Counted from the stretch's first letter, positions 17,594-26,445 are shown. The stretch is 64,000 nt of DNA from Streptomyces sp. S4.7 (GCF_010384365.1 NZ_CP048397.1:1488001-1552000); one strand, 5' to 3'. The notes: a model not told the origin generated them from the letters alone. Translations and numbers: made by a program.

Positions 17594-18650
17594 CGCCCCG
17601 GCGCCCCGGCACGACCTGCGTCACCACGGCGACGCCGAAGTACGGGACGACGGAGCGGAGTTGACCGATCTCGCGGTCAACGTCCGCCCCGGCACTCCCC
17701 CGGAGTGGCTGCGCGAGCGGATCGCCGCGTCGCTCACCGGTCTCGCGGCCTATCCGGACGGGCGGGCCGCGCGCTCCGCCGTCGCGGCGCGGCACGGGCT
17801 GCCGGTGGAGCGGGTGCTGTTGACGGCGGGCGTCGCGGAGGCGTTCGTGCTGCTCGCCCGCGCTCTCGGGGCGCGCCGCCCCGTCGTGGTGCATCCGCAG
17901 TTCACGGAGCCGGAGGCGGCGCTGCTCGGCGCCGGGCACACCGTGCGGCGGGTCCTGCTCGACGCGGACGACGACTTCCGGCTGGACCCGGCGGCCGTGC
18001 CCGAGGACGCGGACCTGGTGGTCGTCGGCAATCCGACGAACCCGACGTCCGTGCTGCATCCGGCCGACGACCTCCTACGACTGGCGCGTCCGGGGCGGAC
18101 GCTGGTCGTGGACGAGGCGTTCATGGACGCGGTGCCCGGGGAGCCCGAGGCGCTGGCCGGTCGCCGCCACGTGCCGGGGCTCGTGGTGCTGCGCAGCCTG
18201 ACCAAGACGTGGGGGCTCGCCGGTCTGCGGATCGGCTACGCGCTGGCGGATCCGGCGACGGTCGCGGCCCTCGCGGCGGCCCAGCCGCTGTGGCCCGTCT
18301 CGACGCCCGCGCTGGCCGCCGCGGAGGCCTGCGTGACGCCCGCCGCGCTCGCGGAGGCGGAGTCGGCGGCACGGCGTACGGCGGCGGAACGGGCCCATCT
18401 GCTGGCCGGGCTCGCCGCGTTCGACGGGGTGCGCGCCGTCGAGCCGGCGGCGGGGCCCTTCGTCCTCGTGACGACGGAGTCGGCCACGGCCGTACGGGAG
18501 CGGCTGCGCGCGCTGGGCTTCGCGGCACGGCGCGGTGACACGTTTCCGGGGCTCGGACCGCGGTGGCTGCGGATCGCGGTGCGGGACCGGGCGACGACGG
18601 ACCGTTTCCTGCGGGCGCTGGACCGGGCGCTGTCGGAGGCCCGCGACTGA
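17577..18650 (+). CDS. cobC: CobC-like PLP enzyme (threonine-phosphate decarboxylase/aminotransferase)
   Basis: This is a class I/II PLP-dependent protein of 357 aa (DLAVNVRPGTPPEWLRERI, VVVGNPTNPTSVLHPADDL, VVDEAFMDAVPGE). The Schiff-base Lys210 lies in SLTKTWGLAGLRIGYAL, followed by a C-terminal GLGPRWLRIAVRD. Family members make (R)-1-amino-2-propanol phosphate for the corrin side arm, as substrate for CobD. ATG 17577 lies inside the His codon run at the end of cbiX, giving a 17-nt overlap. It is the last gene of the second cobalamin run. Confidence 0.88.
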   Translation: MRTRTDAPAPRHDLRHHGDAEVRDDGAELTDLAVNVRPGTPPEWLRERIAASLTGLAAYPDGRAARSAVAARHGLPVERVLLTAGVAEAFVLLARALGARRPVVVHPQFTEPEAALLGAGHTVRRVLLDADDDFRLDPAAVPEDADLVVVGNPTNPTSVLHPADDLLRLARPGRTLVVDEAFMDAVPGEPEALAGRRHVPGLVVLRSLTKTWGLAGLRIGYALADPATVAALAAAQPLWPVSTPALAAAEACVTPAALAEAESAARRTAAERAHLLAGLAAFDGVRAVEPAAGPFVLVTTESATAVRERLRALGFAARRGDTFPGLGPRWLRIAVRDRATTDRFLRALDRALSEARD

Positions 18651-19093
18651 GGGTGGCCGCCGCGCGCCCGGACGAACGGGCGGTACGGCTCGGTCCGGCC
18701 GCCGCGCCGGCGCCGACGCGGTACCGGGCCCTCCGGCTCGCTCCGGGCACGCCCACCGTGTCGTCGACCGCCGCTCGGCGGGCCGACGACATCACGGCCG
18801 GGCCCACCGGCCGCGCTGCGCCCGGTTGCCGGACGCCGGACGGGACCAGGGCCTGTCTTTCAAAGTCCCGCCTGGCCCGCGACGCCCGGCACGGCAACGC
18901 TCCCCCGTAGCCCCCGAGGGGGCACGGGAGGTGCCCCCCCTGCGTCGTCGGAGTCGGCCAAGTACGACCGGTTCGATCACAACAGCGATGCACCGCGCCG
19001 TCCGCCCGCGGGCCCGGCCCCGCGGGCGGACGGCGCCACTTCGAAGACAGGCATGCCGTAGGCCCGTCCGGCCCCGGGGAGACGCGCGCCGGC
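18651..19093. other. Intergenic region between convergent cobC and the LAETG gene
   Basis: No gene is apparent in these 443 bp. The stretch around 18851-18875 (CCTGTCTTTCAAAGTCCCGC) and the GC-rich hairpins after it look like a dispersed Streptomyces intergenic repeat, but I cannot verify that. The right part holds a very strong hairpin, listed separately. Confidence 0.5.
18995..19036. terminator. Bidirectional hairpin between convergent genes
   Basis: This is a perfect 18-bp GC-rich stem (18995-19012 with 19019-19036) around a 6-nt loop, placed between two convergent genes. There is no T tract, which is common for Streptomyces terminators. It may stop both the cobalamin run and the LAETG gene. 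Confidence 0.65.
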
Positions 19094-20017
19094 TCAGCTC
19101 CTGCCGCGCGCCCGCACCAGCGTTAGCGAGCCGCCGCCCAAGGCGAGCAGCAGCACGGCTCCACCCGCCAGATACGGCGTCGTGGAACTGCCGCCCGTCT
19201 CGGCCAGGTTTTCGGCGACCGGCTCACCGGCGGTCTGCGGTACGACGCCTTCCTTCTCCGGTTGCGGCTGCTGCTTCACCGGTGCGGTGGGCGCCTCGCA
19301 GGTGGCCCGCGCGAGTGTGACGGTGCCCTGGACGTCGGCGACGTTCAGCCTGAGCGGGTTAACCGCGACCCGCAGTTCCAGCGCGGTCGCCGCGGCCGTA
19401 CGGGACGTGGTCCGTGTCTGCGACAGGTCGAGCGTCACCTCACCGACGCCCGGCACCTCGACCCGGGTCGGCCCGCCCGCGGACAGCGTGACCTTCTTAC
19501 CGAGGACGGTGACGGCGCCGAGCAGGTTGGATTCGGCGACCGGCTTCCCGCCCGCCTCGCAGACCGCCTTGGAGGTGACTTCCCGCACCTCGATGAGCGA
19601 CAGCAGCGGCAGCCCCGGCACATGCACCTTGGCGTGCGCGATGTTGGCGTACCCCTCGGCCTTCCGCTCGTCGACGGTGGCCCGCGCGGTGGCGACGTCG
19701 GCGCGCAGCACGGTGAACGGCCTGCCGCGGTCGACCCCGTCGAGCTCGACGGTCAGCGCGGTCCTGTCCGCGTCGGCCGGGGCCTGCACCTCGTTGAGCG
19801 CCGCGCGCAGCGGCACCTGGACCGACTTGTTGAGCAGGGACACGTCGAGGCCGGTCCGCAGAACGACCGCGCTCGCCCTGCCCTTTCCGCCGTCCGCCCC
19901 GGTTCCTCCGGTGGCCTGCGCCGGGGCGGCGAGCACGACGGGCCCCGCCACCAGGGCCGCGGCGGCGGCCAGCGCGGCGGAACGGCGCGCGGGCATGCGG
20001 AAGACATTGCTGTTCAA
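19094..20017 (-). CDS. LAETG-anchored surface protein (SCO1860-like sortase substrate)
   Basis: The 307-aa exported protein has a signal peptide (residues ~1-36, ending APAQA), a Thr/Val-rich extracellular domain and a short Gln/Pro segment. The cell-wall sorting signal is LAETGG at ~271, followed by a hydrophobic helix and an R-x-R-G-R tail. LAETG is the motif for streptomycete class E sortases. The start is probably TTG 20017, with GGGGG 13-17 nt upstream; ATG 19996 is an alternative without a Shine-Dalgarno. The function of the body is unknown. From memory, the same gene type follows the cobalamin genes in S. coelicolor. Confidence 0.82.
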   Translation of the reverse strand: MNSNVFRMPARRSAALAAAAALVAGPVVLAAPAQATGGTGADGGKGRASAVVLRTGLDVSLLNKSVQVPLRAALNEVQAPADADRTALTVELDGVDRGRPFTVLRADVATARATVDERKAEGYANIAHAKVHVPGLPLLSLIEVREVTSKAVCEAGGKPVAESNLLGAVTVLGKKVTLSAGGPTRVEVPGVGEVTLDLSQTRTTSRTAAATALELRVAVNPLRLNVADVQGTVTLARATCEAPTAPVKQQPQPEKEGVVPQTAGEPVAENLAETGGSSTTPYLAGGAVLLLALGGGSLTLVRARGRS

Positions 20018-20324
20018 GATGGTGGAACCCCCACAGAGATTTGACGTCGCCGACCGGCCGGCACGGGGACACGTGGGCGGCGGGTGACGACCGAGACACC
20101 GGAATCCTTACGCACCGAGAGTGAACAGGCGGACACCTGAGGTGAGTTCACTCCAAAGTGGGATTTCCGCGTCACCGTTCGAATCGGCGGGTACGGGCGT
20201 TCCTCCGGGCCACCCGCACGGGGGGTGTGGAGTCGTGGGGGAGCCGGTTCCGGCAGGCGTACGTGGGGCGTACGGCGGGCGCCGTACCGTCAACGCGGCA
20301 ACCGCGGCACCGCGGCTCCCGGCC
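20018..20324. other. Intergenic region upstream of the LAETG gene
   Basis: No gene is seen in these 307 bp. They should hold the promoter of the LAETG gene (minus strand). They include a nested inverted repeat at 20121-20151: GTGAAC at 20121 pairs with GTTCAC at 20146, enclosing CACCT-G-AGGTG at 20134-20144. This could be an operator or an mRNA leader hairpin. Confidence 0.45.
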
Positions 20325-21416
20325 TCAGCCCACGACCCGCCCGTTCAGCACGATCCGCCGCGGCTCCGCCAGCACCCGTACATCCACCCTGGGGTCCTCG
20401 TCGAACACCACCAGATCGGCCGGAGCGCCCTCCTCGAGGCCCGGACGGCCCAGCCAGGCCCTCGCATTCCACGCCGTCGCCGACAGGGCCTCCAGCGGCG
20501 GAATACCGGCTTTCACCAACTCGGCGACCTCGTCGGCCACCAGACCGTGCGCCAGGGAGCCGCCGGCGTCGGTGCCGACGAAGACCGGGATCCCCGCGTC
20601 GTACGCGTCGCGGACCGTGTCGTAACGCCGCGCGTGCAGCCGCCGCATATGGGCCGACCAGCGCGGGTACTTGCCCTCGCCGCCGGCGGCGAGGTCCGGA
20701 AAGGTGGCGATGTTGACCAGCGTCGGGACGATCGCGACACCGCGCTCGGCGAAGAGCGGGATCAACTCGTCGGTGAGGCCCGTCGCGTGCTCGACGCAGT
20801 CGATCCCGGCCTCGACCAGATCGCGCAGCGCGACGTCGGCGAAGCAGTGCGCCGTCACCCGGGCGCCGAGCCGGTGCGCCTCGGCGATCGCCGCCCCGAC
20901 CTCGGCGCGCGGCCAGCACGCGGTCAGGTCGCCCGCCTCGCGGTCTATCCAGTCGCCGACGAGCTTGACCCAGCCGTCGCCGCGCACGGCCTCGCGGGCG
21001 ACGAAGGCGACGAGGTCGCCCGGCTCGATCTCATGGGCGAAGTTACGGATGTAGCGGCGGGTGCGCGCGATGTGCCTGCCGGCCCTGATGATCTTCGGCA
21101 GGTCCTCACGGTCGTCGATCCAGCGGGTGTCCGACGGCGAGCCCGCGTCCCTCAGAAGGAGGGTGCCGGCATCCCGGTCCGTGAGGGCCTGCTTCTCGCT
21201 CGTCGCCTCGTCCACCGGTCCATGGGTGTCCAGGCCGACATGGCAGTGGGCGTCGACCAGACCGGGCACGGCCCAGCCGCGCACCGTCCGGACGTCACGC
21301 GCGCCGGAGGGGCGTTCGTAGCTCGTCCGCCCGTCCACGACCCACAGCTCGTCCCTGACGTCGTCAGGGCCCACGAGCACACGCCCCTTCACATGCAGCA
21401 CCGCGCGATCACTCAT
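20325..21416 (-). CDS. Amidohydrolase-superfamily protein
   Basis: The 363-aa metal-dependent hydrolase resembles imidazolonepropionase and prolidase-type members. After an N-terminal beta-sandwich (VLHVKGRVLVGPDD) come the metal motif VDAHCHVGLDTHG, then VTAHCFADVALRDLVEAGIDCVEHATGL, the catalytic Asp in VFVGTDAGGSLAHG and a C-terminal GAPADLVVFDEDPR-type strand. ATG 21416 was chosen because the protein then begins at the beta-sandwich; the longer frame to 21512 overlaps the divergent promoter region. The substrate cannot be told from sequence. Confidence 0.88.
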   Translation of the reverse strand: MSDRAVLHVKGRVLVGPDDVRDELWVVDGRTSYERPSGARDVRTVRGWAVPGLVDAHCHVGLDTHGPVDEATSEKQALTDRDAGTLLLRDAGSPSDTRWIDDREDLPKIIRAGRHIARTRRYIRNFAHEIEPGDLVAFVAREAVRGDGWVKLVGDWIDREAGDLTACWPRAEVGAAIAEAHRLGARVTAHCFADVALRDLVEAGIDCVEHATGLTDELIPLFAERGVAIVPTLVNIATFPDLAAGGEGKYPRWSAHMRRLHARRYDTVRDAYDAGIPVFVGTDAGGSLAHGLVADEVAELVKAGIPPLEALSATAWNARAWLGRPGLEEGAPADLVVFDEDPRVDVRVLAEPRRIVLNGRVVG

Positions 21417-21562
21417 GGCCGAACTGTACGAGGCGCTGAGTACCCTCGACGAGGGAGTGCCCGAACACCGTTCGAGCGGCATGCGGGGCGCTCCCCGTTC
21501 ATCGCCGAACACGCCGGCTCGCCGCCGAGCACATCCGTCCGATCCGAAGAGAGCACACCTCC

Positions 21563-22675
21563 GTGACCCACCCGCTGCTGGACCTCGCCCCCCTCACCCC
21601 CGCACGTTTCGCGGCCGTCGAACGACGGGTCGCCGCACTGCTCGACACCGAACAGGACGTCGTGATCACCCAGGGCGAGGCGCTGCTTCCTCTGGAGGGC
21701 TGCGTCCGTGGCGGCGCCCGCGCCGGCTCGACCGCGCTGAACGTCGTCACCGGTCCGTACGGCCAGACCTTCGGCGACTGGCTCCGCGACTGCGGCGCCA
21801 CCGTCGTCGACCTGGAGGTGCCCTTCCACGCCGCGGCCGGTGCCGAGCAGGTCGAGCGGGCGCTGGCGGAGCATCCGGAGATCGACTTCGTGTCGCTGGT
21901 CCACGCGGAGGCGGCCACCGGCAACACCAACCCCGTGGCGGAGATCGGCGAGGCGGTGCGGGCCCACGGGGCCCTGTTCATGCTGGACGCCGTCGCGTCC
22001 GTCGCGGCCGAGCCGCTGCTCCCGGACGCCTGGGGCGTCGACCTGTGCGTGATCGGCGCGCAGAAGGCCATGGGCGGCCCGGCCGGGGTCTCCGCCGTGT
22101 CGGTGAGCGCCCGCGCGTGGGAGCGGCTGGCCGCGAACCCGGGGGCGCCGCGCCGCTCGTACCTCTCGCTCCTCGACTGGAAGGAGCGCTGGATCGACAC
22201 CGGCCGCAAGGCCCTGCCGCACGCCCCCGCCCAGCTGGAGATGCTGGCCCTGGACGCGTGCCTGGAGCGCATCGAGAGTGAGGGGCTCGTCACCCGGATG
22301 GCGGCGCACGCGTCGGCCGCCGCGGCCACCCGCGCGGGCGCTCTCGCACTCGGCGGCGGCCTTGAGCCGTTCGTGTACTCCGTGCGGGACGCGGCGCCGG
22401 TGGCGACCACGCTGCGCACCCCGGCCGGCGTGGACGCCGCGGCGCTGGTCACCGAGGCCCTTGCGGCCGATTCCTCGCTGCCGCTGATCGCCGGCGGCGG
22501 GGCGCTGTCCAAGGAGATGATCCGGGTCAACCACTACGGCTCCGACGCCACCCGTGGCGCGGTGCGGGCCTCGCTCGGGGCCCTGGGGGCCGCGCTCGCC
22601 GGGGCGGGGGTGCCGGTGGATCTCGCGGCGGCCGAGAAGGCAGTGTCCGACAGTTGGCCCGCCGACGCATCCTGA
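21563..22675 (+). CDS. Class V-type PLP aminotransferase
   Basis: The 370-aa fold type I PLP enzyme resembles alanine-glyoxylate or serine-pyruvate aminotransferases. It has GPYGQTFGDWLRDCGA, VHAEAATGNTNPVAEIG, FMLDAVASVAAEPL, the Schiff-base Lys168 in VIGAQKAMGGPAGVS and a C-terminal IRVNHYGSDA. It is transcribed away from the amidohydrolase and sits just upstream of ectABCD. A palindromic hairpin follows its stop. The amino donor and acceptor are not predictable. Confidence 0.85.
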   Translation: MTHPLLDLAPLTPARFAAVERRVAALLDTEQDVVITQGEALLPLEGCVRGGARAGSTALNVVTGPYGQTFGDWLRDCGATVVDLEVPFHAAAGAEQVERALAEHPEIDFVSLVHAEAATGNTNPVAEIGEAVRAHGALFMLDAVASVAAEPLLPDAWGVDLCVIGAQKAMGGPAGVSAVSVSARAWERLAANPGAPRRSYLSLLDWKERWIDTGRKALPHAPAQLEMLALDACLERIESEGLVTRMAAHASAAAATRAGALALGGGLEPFVYSVRDAAPVATTLRTPAGVDAAALVTEALAADSSLPLIAGGGALSKEMIRVNHYGSDATRGAVRASLGALGAALAGAGVPVDLAAAEKAVSDSWPADAS

Positions 22676-22697
22676 AATCAACGCCGGCATTAATTGG

Positions 22698-22756
22698 GAA
22701 TACGGGAATGCATTCTGCTCCACGCAGCTTCCCGTATTCGTCTGCCCGCTTTTTTT
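22698..22756 (+). terminator. Hairpin with trailing T run after the aminotransferase gene
   Basis: The arms GAATACGGGAA (22698-22708) and TTCCCGTATTC (22729-22739) pair perfectly, and the loop contains a further CTGC/GCAG pairing. Seven Ts follow at 22750-22756. The T run is about 10 nt from the stem, so this is a slightly irregular intrinsic terminator. Confidence 0.65.
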
Positions 22757-22816
22757 GATCCTAAACACCAAGGTTTCAACAACGGCCACAGCGTAATTCC
22801 GGTGCAGGTCGAGAGC

Positions 22817-22832
22817 GTTACGCATATGTGAC
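22817..22832 (+). promoter_or_regulatory. GlnR-box-like site upstream of ectABCD
   Basis: GTTAC-N6-GTGAC fits the GlnR half-site pattern (gTnAc-N6-GaAAc) perfectly in the first half and partly in the second. GlnR repression of ectABCD has been reported in S. coelicolor. Here the site lies 167-182 bp before the ectA start. Confidence 0.4.
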
Positions 22833-22998
22833 CGAGTACACAAGCGCGTCCGACTTGCCCGAAACCTCCTGGTCAAACCAGCACAGATCACCCCTCTGCC
22901 ATGTCGGCGCACACGCCCGCGTGATAACACAGATCAGGTCACCGCCCAACCCCTGCTGACGATGCGATTTCGGAATTAGCTCGGTAAATTAAATAGAC

Positions 22999-23592
22999 AT
23001 GACTGCCGCCCAAGCAGACCTTGCAGGTGTCCGAAGTGAATTCACGCGATCCTTCCGGATCGACGCCCCACGAGTGGAGGACGGGGCCGCGATCTGGCGC
23101 ATCGCCCGCGACTCCGAGGTACTCGACCTGAACTCCTCGTACAGCTATCTGCTGTGGTGTCGTGACTTCGCCGCGACGTCCGTCGTGGCCCGCGACACCC
23201 GCAGCGTCGCCTCCTGCGACACCGACACGGGCTCCGGCCCGGGTGTCGGCTCGGACGGGGCTCCCATCGCCTTCGTCACGGGCTACATCAGGCCCGAGCG
23301 TCCCGAGGCCCTGGTCGTCTGGCAGGTGGCCGTCGACCGTGCCCACCGCGGCAAGGGCCTCGCCGGGACCCTGCTGGACGCACTCACCCGGCGGGTCACC
23401 GAGGAGCAGGGGATCACCTCTGTCGAGACGACCGTCACGCCCGACAACATCGCGTCGGACCGTATGTTCCACGCCTACTGCGAGCGTCATGGCGCGACCC
23501 TGGAGCGCGAAGTGCTCTTCGACGGGGGACTCTTCCCCGACGAGGGGCACCAGCCCGAGGTGCTGTACCGGATCGGCCCGCTCACGACCTGA
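22999..23592 (+). CDS. ectA: L-2,4-diaminobutyrate acetyltransferase EctA
   Basis: EctA acetylates L-2,4-diaminobutyrate to N-gamma-acetyl-DABA in ectoine synthesis. The 197-aa GNAT protein starts the conserved region at FRIDAPRVEDGAAIWRIARDS and has LDLNSSYSYLLWCRDFAATSVVA. The acetyl-CoA loop is VAVDRAHRGKGLAGTLLDAL, followed by TVTPDNIASDRMF. The ATG has no visible Shine-Dalgarno. The AT-rich TAAATT ends 8 nt before it, which would fit a leaderless transcript. It is first in ectABCD, with 58 nt to ectB. Confidence 0.97.
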   Translation: MTAAQADLAGVRSEFTRSFRIDAPRVEDGAAIWRIARDSEVLDLNSSYSYLLWCRDFAATSVVARDTRSVASCDTDTGSGPGVGSDGAPIAFVTGYIRPERPEALVVWQVAVDRAHRGKGLAGTLLDALTRRVTEEQGITSVETTVTPDNIASDRMFHAYCERHGATLEREVLFDGGLFPDEGHQPEVLYRIGPLTT

Positions 23593-23650
23593 GCGACCGC
23601 CCCCCGCCCCTTCGTCTCTCTCTCCCACACCCCTTCGGCAGGAGACCGCT

Positions 23651-24919
23651 GTGACCATCACCCCGCCCGTCCTGAGCGTTTTCGAGACCCTTGAATCCGA
23701 AGTGCGCAGCTACTGCCGCGGCTGGCCCGCCGTGTTCGACCGCGCGCAGGGCAGCCGTCTCACCGACGAGGACGGCCACAGCTACCTCGACTTCTTCGCC
23801 GGTGCCGGCTCCCTCAACTACGGGCACAACAACCCCGTACTGAAACGCGCACTGATCGACTACATCGAGCGCGACGGCATCACCCACGGCCTGGACATGG
23901 CCACCACGGCCAAACGCGCCTTCCTGGAGTCCTTCCAGGATGTGGTGCTGCGCCCCCGTGACCTGCCCTACAAGGTGATGTTCCCCGGGCCCACGGGCAC
24001 CAACGCCGTCGAGTCGGCCCTCAAGCTGGCCCGCAAGGTGAAGAACCGCGAGTCGATCGTGTCCTTCACCAACGCCTTCCACGGCATGTCGCTGGGCTCG
24101 CTCGCCGTCACCGGCAACGCGTTCAAGCGGGCCGGGGCCGGCATCCCGCTGGTGCACGGCACCCCGATGCCGTTCGACAACTACTTCGACGGCCAGGTCC
24201 CGGACTTCCTCTGGTTCGAGCGGCTGCTCGGCGACCAGGGCTCGGGGCTCAACAAGCCCGCCGCGGTGATCGTCGAGACGGTGCAGGGCGAGGGCGGCAT
24301 CAACGTCGCCCGCCCCGAGTGGCTGCGCGCGCTGTCCGAACTGTGCGAGCGCCAGGACATGCTGCTGATCGTCGACGACATCCAGATGGGCTGCGGGCGC
24401 ACCGGCGGTTTCTTCTCGTTCGAGGAGGCCGGCATCACCCCCGACATCGTCACGCTGTCGAAGTCCATCAGCGGCTACGGCCTGCCGATGGCGCTGACGC
24501 TCTTCAAGCCGGAGCTGGACATATGGGAGCCCGGCGAGCACAACGGCACGTTCCGCGGCAACAACCCGGCCTTCGTGACGGCCGCCGCCGCGCTGAACAC
24601 GTACTGGGCCGACGGCCAGATGGAGAAGCAGACCCTGGCGCGCGGCGAGCAGGTCGAGCGCGCGCTGCTGGCCATCGTCGACGAGTGCGAGCCCGACAGT
24701 GTGAGTTTCCGTGGCCGCGGTCTGGTCTGGGGTATGGAGTTCCAGGACAAGCCGCGCGCCGGCGCGATCTGCCGCCGCGCGTTCGAACTGGGTCTCCTGC
24801 TGGAGACCTCAGGCCCAGAGAGCGAGGTCGTGAAGCTGCTGCCCGCGCTGACCGTCACGCCCGAGGAGCTGGACGAGGGCCTGCGCACCCTGGCCCGCGC
24901 CGTACGCGAGACGGCCTGA
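23651..24919 (+). CDS. ectB: Diaminobutyrate--2-oxoglutarate transaminase EctB
   Basis: EctB converts aspartate semialdehyde to L-2,4-diaminobutyrate using glutamate. The 422-aa class III aminotransferase has FDRAQGSRLTDEDGHSYLDF, MFPGPTGTNAVESALKLARK, FHGMSLGSLAVTGN and IVDDIQMGCGRTG. The PLP Lys271 lies in VTLSKSISGYGLPM. GTG 23651 is preceded by AGGAGA at about 9 nt and gives the standard length; the longer frame overlaps ectA in another frame and is not real. Confidence 0.97.
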   Translation: MTITPPVLSVFETLESEVRSYCRGWPAVFDRAQGSRLTDEDGHSYLDFFAGAGSLNYGHNNPVLKRALIDYIERDGITHGLDMATTAKRAFLESFQDVVLRPRDLPYKVMFPGPTGTNAVESALKLARKVKNRESIVSFTNAFHGMSLGSLAVTGNAFKRAGAGIPLVHGTPMPFDNYFDGQVPDFLWFERLLGDQGSGLNKPAAVIVETVQGEGGINVARPEWLRALSELCERQDMLLIVDDIQMGCGRTGGFFSFEEAGITPDIVTLSKSISGYGLPMALTLFKPELDIWEPGEHNGTFRGNNPAFVTAAAALNTYWADGQMEKQTLARGEQVERALLAIVDECEPDSVSFRGRGLVWGMEFQDKPRAGAICRRAFELGLLLETSGPESEVVKLLPALTVTPEELDEGLRTLARAVRETA

Positions 24920-24920
24920 C

Positions 24921-24954
24921 CGCCCCACCGCGTGAACCGCCCCACCGCGTGAAC
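24921..24954 (+). repeat. Tandem 17-nt repeat after ectB
   Basis: CGCCCCACCGCGTGAAC occurs twice head to tail (24921-24937 and 24938-24954), starting two bases after the ectB stop codon. It is followed by GACC-rich sequence and the ectB-ectC hairpin. Confidence 0.85.
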
Positions 24955-24988
24955 CGCCCGACCGACCGACCGTCTGATCCGAAGGTGA

Positions 24989-25022
24989 CCCCAGGGGCCC
25001 GGTCTGAGCCGGGCCCCTGGGG
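24989..25022 (+). terminator. Intra-operon hairpin between ectB and ectC
   Basis: This is a perfect 14-bp stem (24989-25002 with 25009-25022) with a 6-nt loop TCTGAG. It lies in the 146-nt gap between ectB and ectC and ends 43 nt before the ectC start. It could be an attenuator or an mRNA-processing/stability element setting unequal ectAB and ectCD expression. Confidence 0.65.
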
Positions 25023-25065
25023 GAACCCGTAGAAGACACCGCACCACAGAAGGGTCCTATTCACC

Positions 25066-25464
25066 GTGATCGTCCGATCGTTCAAGGACATCGAGAACAC
25101 CGACCGCCATGTGAAATCCGCGTCGGGCACCTGGGAGAGCAAGCGCATCGTGCTCGCCCAGGAGAAGGTCGGGTTCTCCCTGCACGAGACCGTGCTCTAC
25201 GCGGGCACCGAGACGTCGATGTGGTACGCGAACCACATCGAGGCCGTGCTGTGCGTGGAGGGCGAGGCCGAACTCACCAACGACGACACCGGCGAGACCC
25301 ACTGGATCGCGCCCGGCACGATGTATCTGCTCAACGGCCACGAGAAGCACACTCTCAGGCCCAAGACCGACTTCCGTTGCGTATGCGTCTTCAACCCGCC
25401 TGTGACCGGGCGGGAGGACCATGACGAGAACGGCGTCTACCCGCTGCTGACCGAGGAGGGCTGA
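25066..25464 (+). CDS. ectC: L-ectoine synthase EctC
   Basis: EctC cyclises N-gamma-acetyl-DABA to ectoine. The 132-aa cupin has [54 protein letters not shown] and [23 protein letters not shown], almost the family consensus. The GTG start is preceded by AGAAGGG at a distance of about 12 nt. The gene is separated from ectB by the hairpin above and is 6 nt from ectD. Confidence 0.98.
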   Translation: MIVRSFKDIENTDRHVKSASGTWESKRIVLAQEKVGFSLHETVLYAGTETSMWYANHIEAVLCVEGEAELTNDDTGETHWIAPGTMYLLNGHEKHTLRPKTDFRCVCVFNPPVTGREDHDENGVYPLLTEEG

Positions 25465-25470
25465 ACCACG

Positions 25471-26367
25471 ATGACCACCGCCCCTGCACGCACCGACCTG
25501 TACCCGACTCGTGGCGTGGGTGAGGTGACCACCCCGCGTCAGGACCCCGTCGTCTGGTCACCGCCCGGCACCCCGGGCCCGGTCTCCCAGGCCGATCTCC
25601 AGGGCCTGGAGCGGGACGGGTTCCTCACCGTCGACCAGCTGATCAACCCCGACGAGGTGTCGCTCTACCGCGCCGAACTCGAGCGGCTGATCACCGACCC
25701 GGCGGTACGGGCCGACGAGCGCTCGATCATCGAGCCCAAGTCCCAGGACGTACGCTCGGTATTCGAGATCCACAAGATCAGCGAGGTCTTCGCCGGTCTG
25801 GTGCGCGACGAGCGTGTGGTGGGGCGGGCCCGGCAGATCCTCGGCTCGGACGTGTACGTCCACCAGTCCCGTATCAACGTGAAGCCGGGCTTCGGTGCCT
25901 CGGGCTTCTACTGGCACTCGGACTTCGAGACCTGGCACGCCGAGGACGGACTGCCGAACATGCGGACGATCTCCGTGTCGATCGCGCTGACCGAGAACTA
26001 CGACACCAACGGCGGCCTGATGATCATGCCCGGGTCGCACAAGACCTTCCTGGGCTGCGCGGGCGAGACGCCGAAGGACAACTACAAGCAGTCGCTGAAG
26101 ATGCAGGACGCGGGGACTCCCTCGGACGAGGCGCTCACCGGCTTCGCCGAGCAGCACGGCATCAAGCTCTTCACGGGCAAGGCCGGAGCGGCGACCTGGT
26201 TCGACTGCAACTGCATGCACGGCTCGGGTGACAACATCACCCCGTTCCCGCGCAGCAACGTCTTCATCGTGTTCAACAGCGTGGAGAACACGGCGGTCGA
26301 GCCCTTCGCGGCGCCCTCCCCGCGGCCCTCGTTCATCGGCTCCAGGGACTTCACCCCGGTCCGCTGA
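25471..26367 (+). CDS. ectD: Ectoine 5-hydroxylase EctD
   Basis: This Fe(II)/2-oxoglutarate dioxygenase makes 5-hydroxyectoine. The 298-aa protein has the iron facial triad visible as His149 and Asp151 in FYWHSDFETWH and His250 in NCMHGSGDN. The EctD signature region RINVKPGFGASGFYWHSDF is intact. It also has MRTISVSIALTENYDTNGGLM and the C-terminal NVFIVFNSVENTAVEPF. It lies 6 nt after ectC, so the strain should make both ectoine and hydroxyectoine. Confidence 0.98.
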   Translation: MTTAPARTDLYPTRGVGEVTTPRQDPVVWSPPGTPGPVSQADLQGLERDGFLTVDQLINPDEVSLYRAELERLITDPAVRADERSIIEPKSQDVRSVFEIHKISEVFAGLVRDERVVGRARQILGSDVYVHQSRINVKPGFGASGFYWHSDFETWHAEDGLPNMRTISVSIALTENYDTNGGLMIMPGSHKTFLGCAGETPKDNYKQSLKMQDAGTPSDEALTGFAEQHGIKLFTGKAGAATWFDCNCMHGSGDNITPFPRSNVFIVFNSVENTAVEPFAAPSPRPSFIGSRDFTPVR

Positions 26368-26445
26368 GGACGCGCACGTGAGAGGGGCGGGGCCGGTCGT
26401 CGGGACCGGCCCCGCCCGGCGTGCCCCGCCCGCGTGCGCCGGGTG

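Larger units (their letters stand above)
22676..22998. other. AT-enriched region upstream of ectA
   Basis: No gene is present. Base composition is clearly lower in GC than the surroundings. The left part holds a terminator-like hairpin, the middle a GlnR-box-like site (22817-22832), and the right an AT-rich run directly before ectA (TAAATT at 22985-22990). Confidence 0.6.

Noticed and set aside
18851..18960. A gene or RNA in the region after cobC
   Set aside because: Only hairpins and a repeat-like stretch are visible. There is no ribosome binding site or coding pattern.
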